A DNA stretch of 64,000 bases from Prorocentrum cordatum (taxonomy: Eukaryota; Sar; Dinophyceae; Prorocentrales; Prorocentraceae). The notes beneath the pieces are model-generated. The model saw only the letters and a list, made by a program, of their open reading frames with translations. It searched no databases and had not been told where the DNA came from. Below are positions 22,964 to 33,630 of the stretch, piece after piece (position 1 is the stretch's first letter; the number at the start of each line of letters is the position of its first letter). Both the position numbers and the translations under genes were made by a program. Location: the NCBI GenBank assembly GCA_963575745.1, contig CAUYUJ010017971.1, forward strand, positions 482,894 through 546,893. Reading direction: 5' to 3'.

Positions 22964-24785
22964 ATGCCTATGCCCATCTCTCTTCTTCCAGAGACATCAC
23001 AACGTGTGGTTAAGTGGCGCACGGCCCGAGTTCCAGGAGGATTGGCCACTGGCGCTGCGCCCATGCTGGGAAGCGCAATCCACTTTCAAGGGGACTGCTG
23101 GAAACAGTTAACCCGTATGATAAGGACGTGCGAAGAGGACCCTGGAAGGCCGTGCCGACACTCTGCGAGAGCCCTCGCGGCCTGTATCCTAAGAGGGGAG
23201 ATCCAAACTCGCACCAAGTGCTGCAAGTCGCCGTCGTGTCGTCGTGTCCGTCTGGTCTGTCCAGACCGTCTGGTCCTGGCAGCCCTGGCAGGTGGCGGAC
23301 GTTCCCGACCGGCTGCAGACGGGACTTCAGCGTTTTGGGCCTCGCTGCCCAGGCCGCAGGCGGGCAGCTCCCCCTGAGGGAGCGGTGCGTGCCACGGCGC
23401 CCCAGGGATGCAGGTCTGCCGAGTGCACCTGCGATCCCTCTGGTGGAGGTTCATTTCCTCGCCCTCCCGCTTTGTGGGTAGTTGTGTGTCAGTGGTCGGT
23501 GGTTGATGGTTGGCTGTGGTTGGTGGTTGGTGCTTGGTGGTTGGTGGTTGGTGGCTGGGTTTGGGGGTGTAAGCCCAAGAGCGTCGCAGCCACGCAGCAG
23601 GACACATTTCTGCGGCAATGTCCCTGCGGAGGCCGCTGGGAAGATTTTCCTGGAGATTGTCCAAAAATTTCTTGCGCCACGGTCTCGGGCCCAGTTCGTC
23701 GAATCTCCGCGATTGAACCCCCTTGGGAGCGCAACTTTCAAGAAATGCCAGCGCGGCGGTGGGGCGAGAGCACCATCTCGCGCTCTCGCGCGCGAGAGGC
23801 CTCCAATCGGCGAGACGGAGCCAGGTCAGGGCTGGTGGCGGCTGCCAGCGACAGCACGCGGAACATCCACTTCAGCGAGGGCGCTGGAATCTGCACTGCG
23901 GAAACGGGCACTGGGGAAGGGGGTCCGCGACATTGTTCGCAGTATTCGGGCCCCTGGGCTCCTGGCGCCCTCCCAAGGCTTGAGGACGGCCCAAAGCATG
24001 CCAAGACTCGCTTGCTTTGATCCGTGGACTTATCGGTGGCGGACTGAGTTCCGGGAGGCTGCCCCATAACGCGTGCGAGCGTGTAAAAAGTGAGGCATTG
24101 ATAAGATGAGCCACTCCAGACAACAAGACACCCGCTGTCCTCGGGGCCAATTCTCCTTCACGCGGATGCCTGGGGGACGACGCAACGCATGGAAGCTCTG
24201 CCGCGCACGCAGCCCCGCGAGCACAGCCTTTCCAGCCGAGGACTCCGTGGCCCTTGGCAGGCGTCCGCTTCCAGCGAGCGCTCCTTGCACAAAAGCAGAG
24301 GGAACAAATATCGCGCTCGGATCGGCGGCAACTCGCCGATGCATCGGCGGCAGGCCCCCGATGGCGACTCTCCCCGTGCCTGGGCGGGGTGGGAGCTCGG
24401 GCCACTTGCAACTGCGGTCAAGAGCTGTTGGGCAGCGCGTCGTCACGGCGGCCTCAGCGCCACGCCGCGCCTTGCGAGCGGAGAGCGAGTCGCCCCGCTC
24501 CGCGGAGCGGAAAGCTCGCAAAAGCTCGGGACGTGGACGCCTCGGGACCAAGCGAAGTGGACAGCGTGTCGCGCCGAAGCGTGGTGGGTCGTAACCGGCG
24601 GAACGACTCGCTCTCCAAAAGTTCCCGACCGCAGGCGTGGGGTCAATGCATTCCCCCCTGGGCCTATTCACCCCCAACGCCGCCCCCGAAAACAGAAATA
24701 TATTCGGCTGCGCTGCATCGCACCCGAGAGAGGCCGGTGACCCTCCGTCGTCTGAGATCGGCGACCGGCGACTTGTGCTGGGCCT
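22964..24785. other. No gene recognised; TTGGTGG minisatellite
   Basis: A TTGGTGG/TGGTTGG minisatellite occupies about 23,488-23,566. The palindrome CGCCGATGCATCGGCG, typical of MITE family C, occurs at about 24,333-24,348. Open frames on both strands lack motifs. Confidence 0.4.
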
Positions 24786-25014
24786 CCCTCTCCTCCTCCT
24801 CGTCCTCCTGCTCCTCCTCGTCCTCCTCCTCCTCCTCCTCCCTCCTCCTCCTCCTCCTCCCCTCCTCCTCCTCCTCCCCTCTCCTCCTCCTCCTCCTCCT
24901 CCTCCTCCTCCTCCTCCTCCTCATCATCATCATCATCATCATCAGCATCAGCATCAGCCTCAGCATCAGCCTCAGCATCAGCATCAGCATCAGCATCAGC
25001 ATCAGCATCATCAG

Positions 25015-25083
<69 letters not shown>

Positions 25084-25200
25084 ATCATCATCCCCTTCTC
25101 CGTGTCGTCCTCTGTCTCCTCTGTCTCCTCCTCCCCCTCCCCCTCCTCCCTCTCCTCCCCCTCCTTCTCCTCCTCCTCCTCCTCCTCCTCCTCCTCTTCC
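24786..25200. repeat. CTC, CAT and CAG compound microsatellite
   Basis: CTC runs to about 24,920, then CAT/CAG runs (about 24,921-25,085), then CTC/CCC to about 25,200. The poly-Ser, poly-His, poly-Leu and poly-Met frames are artefacts. Confidence 0.95.
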
Positions 25201-25697
25201 TCCCTCCCTAGTCCACCCAAGAGCGGGGATCAGGCTACAAAGCGCCCGGAAGGCAAAGGGTGGGGGAGGTTGGCGGCTCGCGGAGGCCAGGACGGATATG
25301 CGAGCCTCTGGGGCCCTCCAGCGCTGGCATCCGCACTTACCATGCGTAAGAAGTCGGCCCTCCCAAGAGCAAGGCCGCACCGATCCGTTGGAGGGAAAGG
25401 AGGAGCCACGGGGCAAGATGGCCTCCGACGGGAGCGCCGTGGCCATGCGTGTGCGGCGGGGACGTGGCGCGGCGTGCCAATTGAGCCGCCCTGCCCTCCC
25501 CGCGAGGATCCGGCGGGCCACCCCGCCGCCGCTGGGCCGGGGCGGGCCTGGGCTACGCGGCCGCGGTCGCCCCAGGAGCGCCGGTCATCGTACGCGCGGG
25601 GTTGCGGGTGCGCCGTGGTCGCGCCCCCGTGCACGGGCGACGAGCGCGTCCCATCTTCATGCCCTCGCGGTCTGGACACCGATGGGGTGAACAAGGT

Positions 25698-25940
25698 CGC
25701 GGCCGCGTCGGCACGACACAAACCTGCCGTCACGCACGTCCTGGTGTGACGCGGAAGAGCATACTGATACTGCGTGTCCTCCTCGGAGGCGTGCATCCGG
25801 CTCCGACATTTAGGGTAACCGTCTTGTGGTGTATCGGCTCCTGAGCGGCGTGTGGCCAGAAGGCGCCCGCCACCGAGACTATGCTAGGAGATTTCCCGGC
25901 GCGCGCGCGCCGCCCCTGGCGGGGCGACGCACACGTAGTG
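25698..25940 (+). repeat. Dispersed repeat D, copy 1
   Basis: About 240 bp similar to 27,150-27,400. Shared words are CACGACACAAACCTG, GTCCTCCTCGGAGGCGTGC, GCGCCCGCCAC and GACGCACAC. Both copies are followed closely by a family A MITE in the same orientation, so the duplicated unit probably includes the MITE. Confidence 0.75.
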
Positions 25941-26103
25941 TTAGGTTGGGCATGTCCCCCCTACAGGCGGATTTTGGAAGAAAAATTAAAAAACAGTCAA
26001 AAGATATTTAAACAATGATCAAATAATGATCGAAAAGCCGTCCCCAAACTATGTGTGGACTATGTTTGGATATGCCCCCCGTAGAGGGACACGCCCCACT
26101 TAA
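25941..26103 (+). mobile_element. MITE family A, copy 3
   Basis: A 163-bp element. Left end TTAGGTTGGGCATGTCCC, right end GAGGGACACGCCCCACTTAA. The AT-rich centre has repeated ATGATCAAA words. Confidence 0.8.
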
Positions 26104-26287
26104 TGTTAGTACGTATGATGGGGCGGTGCCGAAACGCGGAGCGATTCCCACTGCCGCGCGATTCCATGTGCACGTTTCGGTCGGGGCGGCGGCGCAGAGC
26201 TGCCCCGTACCCGCTGGGTCGCGCAGCGGGAGTCTGGACGGCGAGGCCGTGGTCCTGGATGCGCCTCCCGCCCTCGGCTCCTCGCTG

Positions 26288-26338
<51 letters not shown>

Positions 26339-27149
26339 CGCACTCACCCCCACATCCCAAATAATCCGCACACGTACGCGCAGTACTGCCCCACACAACG
26401 CCATATGCGGCTGCCTGGGAGCACGCGGAGGAGGTCACGGCTACGACGGCACAAGAGGGCGTCGGGCCGACGTTCGCCGGGAAGCGGGAGACGGAGCAGA
26501 CGCATCTGGTGCTGGGATGGCCCGGGCGGGCGAGGGGGAAGAGCATGCTGCTCTTCGTGCGGCAGTGGTGCGAAGAGGGATGATTGACCAGAAAAGAACC
26601 CCTAACCCTTTGGGATGGATCCTAAGTTAGTAGGGCCAAGAACATTTGGGATAGGTGTCTCATCTGCAGATGTATCGAACCAAAACGCCTAGGCTTATTA
26701 TCCCTAATGCAAAGACGGGGACCTCGGTGAGGCCGCGTCTTAGTAGGGTGAGGGGTTCTTTTGTCCTCAATGAAGGAAGACACCGCTTTCCCGACAGGAT
26801 GTTGTCATCAGCGACTGCTCTTATCCAGCTAAGCGCTTGCCACTCCAGGCGCGGCCTTCCTGGGCCGATGATACGCAGGACGTGTGTCGGCGCCAACGTG
26901 TGCTTGTCCACTGGAGCCCTTCAATGCGACGCAGGCGTTGCAATGAGGGCCGACACGGGCGGCTGCGTGTTACCAGGAGCTCAGCGGGCTACGGCCGGTT
27001 CGAGTCGTGGCGACCCTGGCGTTGGTTTCTGACACCGCGCAAATCGTTCAAGCTTGAACGAACGGCGGCTTTCCGATTGCCAGATCTTTCCGCGTCGGCC
27101 GACTCTGGGCCACTGGCGTCGTTCAACCTTGGACGCCCACGCCAAGGCC
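26104..27149. other. No firm gene; GTC triplet run
   Basis: A GTC run (about 26,288-26,338) would encode poly-Asp on the minus strand. That frame continues for about 60 ordinary residues toward the MITE at 26,103 and could be exon sequence, but no motif supports it. Nothing else is recognised up to repeat D copy 2. Confidence 0.3.
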
Positions 27150-27400
27150 GCCGCCGCCGCGGCAGCACGACACAAACCTGTCATAACTCACGTCCTGATG
27201 GGACGCTGAAGGACATACTGGTACTGTGCGTCCTCCTCGGAGGCGTGCGTCTGACCCGAACATCGAATACAAACATCATCATGTAGTATCTCGTTTCCCG
27301 AGCGGTACGGCTAGACAGCGCCCGCCACGCAGCTTATACTATAAGATTTCTCAGCGCCCACGTCGCCCCTAGGGGTCGACGCACACATTGTAGTAGTATG
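27150..27400 (+). repeat. Dispersed repeat D, copy 2
   Basis: The partner of 25,698-25,940, diverged by substitutions and small indels. Confidence 0.75.
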
Positions 27401-27437
27401 TCGGGGTGGCGCCGGTCCTGAGGATCAACGCCTGGGG

Positions 27438-27606
27438 TTAGGTCGGGCACGTCCGCCTACAGGCGGACTTTGGACGAAACTAAGAATAGTCAAACAAAAT
27501 TCAAAAATTGACAGAAAAGGCATTTCTAAAACAAACAACGAGAACATCCCCGTACATTTTTATAATCTTTGAATATTCCTCCTGAAGAGGGACGGGCCCG
27601 ACTGAA
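27438..27606 (+). mobile_element. MITE family A, copy 4
   Basis: A 169-bp element. Left end TTAGGTCGGGCACGTCCG, right end GAGGGACGGGCCCGACTGAA. It lies 16 bp past the stop codon (minus sense) of the candidate exon at 27,622-27,745. Confidence 0.8.
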
Positions 27607-27621
27607 CACGAGGAGCGGGTC

Positions 27622-27745
27622 TCACTCGACCTCGGGCACGTCGCCGCCCTCCTGCACCTTCTCGGCCGCGCTCGCGGCTTCGTGGCCCTTCTGCGCCTCG
27701 CTGCGCACAGAGGCATCGCCGTCCTCGGGCGGTGGCAGTACTCTG
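27622..27745 (-). CDS. Candidate terminal exon, acidic Ala/Glu-rich tail
   Basis: The minus-strand frame P-P-P-E-D-G-D-A-S-V-R-S-E-A-Q-K then an Ala/Glu-rich helix ending V-P-E-V-E and TGA (27,622-27,624). Nearly every codon ends in G or C, unlike the flanks. It could be the C-terminal exon of an unknown protein, or the exon could stop earlier at GAG followed by GTCGAGTGAG, with the MITE lying in the intron. No family is recognised. Confidence 0.35.
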
Positions 27746-27765
27746 TGTTCCTCAATCGTTCTAGA

Positions 27766-28090
27766 GGTACCTGTAATCTGGGGAGGGCACCTGTAGTCCG
27801 GGGAAGGGTACCTGTAGTCAGGGGGGGTACCAGTAGTCCAGGGCGGGGTGGGGTACCTGCAACAACGCGGGCGGGGGTATCAGTAGTCCGGGGCGGGGTG
27901 GGGTACCAGTAGTCCGGGGCGGGGCGAACGCGCATTCACACGTCAACGCACGCGTGGCTGTAGTCCGCTGGGGTACCTGTAGTCTGGGAGGGAGTACCTG
28001 TAGTCCGGGGGGGTACCTGTAGTCCGGGGTACCTGTAGTTCGGGGAGGGGGTATCTGTAGTCCGGGAGGTACCTGTAGACTGGGTACCCA
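27766..28090. repeat. Minisatellite with GGTACCTGTAGTCCGGGG units
   Basis: About a dozen degenerate copies of a unit of about 20-25 bp, most containing the palindrome GGTACC, and interrupted near 27,930-27,965. Confidence 0.85.
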
Positions 28091-28231
28091 GAATTATTGA
28101 GGGACACAGGGTATATGATTCCTCTTCCTCCATGGCGACATGCACACACTTCCTGTCGTCGTGAAAAAATATATTGTAGTTTTCGGCCTCCAGGGGCCCC
28201 ACCGGGCACAAAGACCGTCAAACACCGACTC

Positions 28232-28445
28232 GGATCGGGGATATGCTGCCCCGGGTCAATCCAGACCCGGGTCAGTCAGGCCTCTTTGAGAACCCTGCAG
28301 GATCCTGCAGGATCCTGCGCCCAAGCCCGGGTCAACGCGAAGGATCCAGAAAGATCCGGCAGGATCCTGCACCCAAACCCGGGTCAGTGCGACCCTGGCC
28401 CTGCAACATCCTGCAAGATCTGGCGCTCTGGCTGACCCCCGTTTG
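28232..28445. repeat. GGATCCTGC / CCCGGGTCA imperfect repeats
   Basis: Alternating copies of CCCGGGTCA and GGATCCTGC, with three adjacent GATCCTGCAG units near 28,300. Highly palindromic. Confidence 0.7.
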
Positions 28446-29429
28446 CATTGACCCCCGTCTCTTGAGCCCCGAACTCGGGGTGAAAAGCCAGCCCTGGGGA
28501 CGGGGTCCAGACCTCTGGGGATCCGCGTCACGGAGTCGAACACTTCTGGGTGAGAAACGCTCGAGGGCAAGACGCGGGAACCCATGGGGGACATGAGAAG
28601 CGCTCCATGTGCGAATCCCCTTCGGAGGCGGCCCAGCAGGGGGACTCGCCGACGGGGCGCGGAGTCTCGCCTCCAGGGTCTGCAGACCCAGACCCCCGGC
28701 GTCGTGACTTTTTCATAACGTCGACCCCCAGAGGTCTCGACCCATTCCCCGGGACCAGTTTTTCATCCTGAGTCGTTTTTGTAGACGGTCCCGAGGCCGA
28801 GGCCGAAAACAGCGAGAAACCTCACGCCGTGATTGTTGTCATGCCTCGACGGGGGTCTGGGGATGCTCTCTGCAGGGCATCCAGGCCCGCGCTTCGCGGT
28901 TCGCTCCGCATGCTTCGCGGTCTTCTCCGCGCCCCTGCGCCGCCTCCACCGTGGTGGAGGACTACCCTTTTGCCGGGACCGGCACGCGTGAAGCGCGGTT
29001 CCCTGAGCTTGTCAACCCATCGAATGGTTGATCGACTACAGACTTGGTTTACCCCCGAAATGGCTGTTCCGTCAAATCTACGAGAAGTGTGAGATCTACC
29101 AGACATTCTGCGCATTTTCCGTAGATTCTACGGAAACCAGTTTGGGGGCAGATCAATTCTGTAGTCGATCCCCTACTCGAACCCAGCCCCCCTCGGGAAA
29201 TGAAAAAGCATGACGGGCGGCTGTTGTGTAGTTCTCGGCCTCCGGGGACCTTGGCCAGGCCTCGGACCAGACTTCTGGGGCCATGAGAAAGTCACGACGT
29301 CGGGGGCGGCGGCAAGGAGCCCTCCGAAGGCAACAACAATATGGAACGCAGACAGAAAACCCTCTGAAGGCTAGCACTTTTTCCAGAAGGCAAGAACTGT
29401 CTGAAGGCATCTTGCTCTTTGCAATATAT
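28446..29429. other. No gene; dispersed repeat with an inverted partner
   Basis: 28,684-28,800 matches 30,412-30,530 in reverse complement (shared words include CCCAGACCCCCG, CGTCGACCCCCAGA, CGACCCATTCC and GGGACCAGTTTTT). Short pieces such as GTAGTTCTCGGCCTCCGGGG recur near 28,170 and 29,230. Confidence 0.5.
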
Positions 29430-29432
29430 ACA

Positions 29433-29466
<34 letters not shown>
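29430..29466. repeat. TA microsatellite
   Basis: A short TA run. Confidence 0.9.
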
Positions 29467-29467
<1 letters not shown>

Positions 29468-30243
29468 GATGCCTTAAATGAACTTCCTATGCCTCCAGGG
29501 AATGCGGCGTCGGACCTCGCATCCAGAGGCCGCTCCAGAACTCACCACACTTCGTCCTGCCTGACGCACTGCGCCCATGGACTCCCCCGCTGGGGCTCCT
29601 CTCGCGGCGCCAAGACAGATCCACGGCAGCAGCCGTCGGAATTCCGCCCTGGGTCCCTGGAGAACCGTGGATTTGGATACCTTGGCGGCGCGCACAGTGG
29701 GGCAGGAGGAGGGGGAAGGCTTCTTAGAAGGGGGCTGCTTCTTGGAAAAGGCGCCGGCCCTACATCTATGCACAAAGTCCGCGCCTTCTAAGAAGCAGGA
29801 GTGCTTCTCAGAAACCTTGCCCCCTCCCCCTTACCCTCCCCCTCTGCGCGTGGCCTGGGATCCCTGGGAGACGGCGGACTTGGATACCCCCCAGCCCCCA
29901 CTGGAGGCGGGCAGGTGTCCACATCCGCCACTCTACGAGGCATACCTAGGGAGCGGTGGATTTGGACTTGGACACCTTCCCGCCCCCTGTCAGGGGTGGG
30001 GGCCTGGATCCCTAGGGAGTCGTGGATTTGGAGATCGCCCCGCCCCCGTGGGTGGGCAGACACCCGCACCCGCCACTGCGCAATCGCAAGACATCCCCAA
30101 GGAGAGCCGGCCGGGGGCACGGTTCCGAGGCAGCAGCGGTGGGGGCACACAGAGTTTGCTCTGTCGGCAGCCACGAACCCAGACCCCCTCGAGGCATGAC
30201 AAAACCACGACGGGAAGTTTTTCGCTATTTCTGGCCCCTGGGG
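29467..30243. other. No gene; imperfect GC-rich repeats
   Basis: GTGGATTTGGA recurs near 29,668, 29,877 (variant), 29,957 and 30,023, together with CCGCCCCC and CCTAGGGAG words. Inverted GCCTTCTAAGAAGC pieces lie at 29,720-29,812. Confidence 0.4.
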
Positions 30244-30400
30244 CTAAGTCGGGCGTATCCCTCTACAGGAATACTCCAAAGTAAACAAAAAATAATATGG
30301 GGACGATTTGGGGGTATTTTGGGGGCCATTTTTGATTAATTCTTGATATGTTTGATTTTGTTCTCCAATATCCGCCAGTAGAGGGACATGCCCGACCTAA
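30244..30400 (+). mobile_element. MITE family A, copy 5
   Basis: A 157-bp element. The left end is CTAAGTCGGGCGTATCCCTC; the reverse complement of the right end begins TTAGGTCGGGCATGTCCCTC. The interior has G- and A-rich stretches. Confidence 0.85.
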
Positions 30401-30892
30401 CCCTGGGGATCCTCCCTGGGCCTCGGGACCGTCAATCAGAGAACTCAGGATGCAAAAACTGGTCCCAAGGAATGGGTCGAAACATCTGGGGGTCGACGTT
30501 TTATGACAACTCATGACGTCGGGGGTCTGGGAAGCTCAAATCTCGGACCTCGCTATTCCTCACTGCTGATCAGCGAAGGATGGCGCCAGCTATACATCTG
30601 CACCAGCCCTGGCCAGGCCCATCCTGCGCTCAGGATCGATGTGTACGCCCTCCTGGTGTGGCCTCGCAGGAACACGTATACACCACGGGGGAACCAACGA
30701 GTTCCAATACCGAAACTCGCCAGATCTCTCTGGGGGTGCGTTCTGACCAGGATTTCGTTGCGAATCCAGGGTCCATTTCTTCACCCCCCATGTATTTCAC
30801 CCCCCTTTACCACCCGCCCAATACGAGGGAAGGGCAGCGTATCGGGGGATGTTCTACTTCTGAGGTGGATGCAGATGGCCGTGGATCTCTCT
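30401..30892. other. No gene; inverted copy of the 28.7-kb repeat
   Basis: Holds the reverse-complement partner (30,412-30,530) of 28,684-28,800. Nothing else is recognised. Confidence 0.45.
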
Positions 30893-31097
30893 GGGCATCC
30901 CAGATGGGTCCGAGTAGATGGAGTCGCTGGATCGCGCCGCACCGCCGATGCATCTGCGATGCGGCTCAATGCGGAGCCCGACTTTCTCCACGCAGACGGC
31001 GGGGATGCATCGCCGACGTCGCGGATGCATCGCCAATGCGTCGACGATACGGCGCGACCCTCCGACCTCACCTACGTCGGACCCCACCTGGGAGGCC
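30893..31097. mobile_element. MITE family C, copy 1
   Basis: An inverted-repeat element. The left arm has GATGGGTCCGAGTAGATG; the reverse complement of the right arm has GTGGGGTCCGACGTAGGTG. Inside are GATGCATC words and a GGAGCCCGACTTTCTCCACGC segment that also occurs, in the opposite orientation, in copy 2 (39,930-40,184). Its right edge lies about 12 bp beyond the end of the HEAT coding sequence. Confidence 0.75.
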
Positions 31098-31286
31098 TTA
31101 AATCTCTGCATCCTGGAGGAAGGCGGCCACGTAGACGGCGGGCGCGCCCATCTTCACCAGGGCCGTGACGGCGCTCCGGCGCACCTGGGTGCTGCCGTCC
31201 CAGTACAGCAGGGCCACCTCCTCCGCGCACTCGGGCACGCGCAGGTCCCCGAGGGCCACGACCGCCGCCTGCCTGACGCACCAGTC
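31098..31286 (-). CDS. HEAT-repeat exon
   Basis: Minus-strand exon beginning after CTTTTCCTTCCGCTGTGAG with D-W-C-V-R-Q-A-A-V-V-A-L-G-D-L, then a second helix pair with Y-W-D-G-S, V-R-R-S-A-V-T-A-L and K-M-G, then A-A-F-L-Q-D. The repeated V-R-x-x-A-V-x-A-L pattern is typical of HEAT repeats, which form alpha-solenoid protein-interaction scaffolds. The reading frame ends at an in-frame TAA (31,098-31,100), so the exon probably stops a few codons earlier, after CTCCAG or CAGGAT, at a GA- or GC-type donor; such donors are known in dinoflagellates. No other exon of this gene is found nearby. It may be a remnant. Confidence 0.65.
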   Translation of the reverse strand, partial: DWCVRQAAVVALGDLRVPECAEEVALLYWDGSTQVRRSAVTALVKMGAPAVYVAAFLQDAEI

Positions 31287-31399
31287 CTCACAGCGGAAGG
31301 AAAAGCCACGCTTGAGCTCGCGTACGGTCTCCCGTCGATTCCGATTGAGCTGAGTTCGGTCCCCACTGCGTTGCCCGTGTTCTCCTGGGGTGCCACTCA

Positions 31400-32525
31400 T
31401 TTAAGTTGGGGGCGGAAGATTTATACCGACGGGTCTGTCCAAGCCAACGGGGTCCCTGAAGCCACCCGCTGCGGGTGGGCGGCCGTGGAGCTCTCGGCCC
31501 AAGGCTGGCCGATTCGGGCCCGCTACGGGGGCCTGTCGGGGAGGTGCCAGACCGAGGTCCGAGAGGCAGGCCATTCTCGAGGCGCTCCGAGTGGCCCCGT
31601 GGGGAGCAGAGATTGTCTCGGACCACCTGTCCGCAGTCCGTGAAGGCTCCGAGTGGGCTGACAGATTGCAGAGAGGTGCGAGCCGTCATGCCAGCGTCTG
31701 GCGCGAGATTTTTAAGATCTATCAGGATCGGCCTGAGAGGCCGACTTTTCGTTGGACCCCAGCCCACGGAGATCTCGATGAGGTGTTGGCAGCTGAGCCT
31801 GGAGGTGGTTTGGGTGGTGCGTCTCGTGTGTATGATCTCCTTGGGAATGCCTGGGCTGATTTCTTTGCGAATTTAGGCTCTGCCCAGATTTGCGTCGCAG
31901 ATGTAGCTGTGGAGGCGCTCAAGGAGCGCCTGAAGCACACTAAGCGGACGTTTGATTTCATTTCCAGGGCGGCCCAGTTGGTGGCCAGTAGCAGTGTGGT
32001 CGAACTGAGGGTCGCCCCGCGGCCGAAAAAACCCACGGCCCCTCTTCTTTTGCTGTCTCATGACCTCGAGCAGATCCCTGACGGTCGGTCCGCTGCACAT
32101 GGTGTCACTGCTCTGCGAGGACGGCCAAGGCTCGAGCTCGTTTGGAGCGGCCTGGCGCGCGGTGCGAGGCGAGCCGACGGCCTTGCATTTTTTTGACCGC
32201 AGTCAGGACGGAGAGGCTCGATGGCGCCCTGCCGAGGGCGCGTTCGAGAGCCGTCCGATTGGCCCTGTCGGCGCTCGGGCTGCAGGATGAGTCGTCGTCG
32301 TCGACGTCGTCGTCGCCGCCTCCGACCCGAGCGCCCGAGGTCTTCGAGTTTCAGGAGCACATGGTGCAGCCCGCAGGGCGCTACCCTGTGTGCAGGCGTC
32401 GCGGCGCCCACGCACTTATAGAGCAGCCAACGTTCAGATCGCTGCTGCAGCCCTGTCAGGGCACCCCGACCGCGGGCCAGCTCTGGTTCCGTGACGAGGT
32501 TCTGGCTGGGCGCGAGCCCCGCTAG
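31400..32525 (+). pseudogene. LINE-C fragment: RNase H and C-terminal zinc-like domain
   Basis: Plus strand. RNase H motifs: I-Y-T-D-G-S (first Asp, about 31,420), an E in the T-E-V-R-E-A segment, I-V-S-D-H (about 31,615), and P-A-H then G-N-A-W-A-D (about 31,760-31,860). The frame changes near 31,570 (the 30,918-31,643 frame to the 31,591-32,196 frame) and again near 32,190. The last part (to the TAG at 32,523) has C-R-R-R-G-A, L-L-Q-P-C-Q-G-T-P-T-A-G and R-E-P, matching the C-terminal zinc-like domain I associate with dinoflagellate LINE proteins. RT and endonuclease are absent: a 5'-truncated, frameshifted copy of a third family. Confidence 0.65.
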
Positions 32526-32677
32526 CTGTAGGGCTGGCGGTGCGGCCGTGCCCAGCTCGGCGGCACCGTCGGCCCCGCGGACGCGGGGCTCCAGGCCCCC
32601 AAGGCGGCCGCTGCCGCCCACTTTCTGCCAGCCCCCCCGTTCGAATCGGATGGTGGCCCCAGCCTGGTCCCTGGTAC

Positions 32678-32930
32678 CTCCTCCTCGCCTCCTCCTCCTC
32701 CTCCTGCTCATCCTCCTCATCCTGCTCATCCTCCTCCTCCTTCTCCTCCTTCTCCTCCTTCTCCTCTTCCTCCGCCACCTCCTCCTCCTCCTCCTCCTCC
32801 TCCTCCTCCTTCTCCTTCTCCTCCGCCTCCTCCTCCTCCCTCCTCCTCCTCCTCCTCCTCCTCCTCCTCCGCCTCCTCCTCCCCTCCTCCTCCTCCTTCC
32901 TCCTCCTCCTCCTCCTTCTCCCACTCCTTC
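32678..32930. repeat. CTC triplet array
   Basis: CTC with CAT, CTT and CGC interruptions. The long Leu/Pro/Ser frames over it are artefacts. Confidence 0.9.
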
Positions 32931-33420
32931 TCTGGCCGGTCCAGCTAAGACAGAGCCAGGAAAACTCTCCGAAAGCGTTCTGGAGCGCTCTGGAGCCATT
33001 TATCTTTGCCCGCCCGACCAGCTCGCTGCCTGCGTTCGCTCTCGGCCGAAGGCTGACGGGAAAAGATGGTCATGGTTAATCAACATGAATGTCCACAACA
33101 TGACCACATGTTACGGAATGCAGTTGACCAGCGAACAACAAGGAGAGGCCACAAGGGGGGTAGTCCACTCAGGAAGAGGCCAGTCGGGAGGCGTCCCCCC
33201 AGGGAAAGAGCAGACTCCTTCTCCAACCCCCCTGCTCCAAAGTAGAGCTGCAATCCATGCTCTGCTCCACCTCGAGTCCCCGCTCCAATTCGTGCCGAGC
33301 CCCCTTGACTTGGTCCCTATTCCAATCCACCTCGGTTCCGCATTCCAACTCCCGCTGGCCGCGCTGCTCTTGCCCCTGACCCGAAGAGGCCTACGTCTTC
33401 CCAATATCCGCTCCACTGCC

Positions 33421-33452
33421 CGCTGTCTCTCTCTCTCTCTCTCTCTCTCCCT

Positions 33453-33484
<32 letters not shown>

Positions 33485-33630
33485 ATGTTCTCTCTCTATA
33501 TCTTGCTCTCTCTCTCTCTCTCTCTTGCTCTCTCTCTCTCTCTATATCTCTCCCTCTTTCTCTCTGTGTCGCCTTCTATCTATATATATATACATGTGTA
33601 TACATACATATGTATATATATATATATATG
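33421..33630. repeat. CT dinucleotide and TA microsatellite
   Basis: CT runs interrupted by TATAT, ending in TA/CATA repeats that abut repeat E copy 1. Confidence 0.9.

Noticed and set aside
22150-23064. 304-aa minus-strand ORF
   Set aside because: It spans the whole family B MITE and runs into a CA repeat; no motif was seen.
24254-25749. Long frames with poly-Ser, poly-Leu, poly-His
   Set aside because: By-products of CTC and CAT triplets, with no conserved flanking domain.
27766-28445. Direct repeats resembling a CRISPR array
   Set aside because: Units are degenerate, have no spacers of constant length, and the host is eukaryotic.
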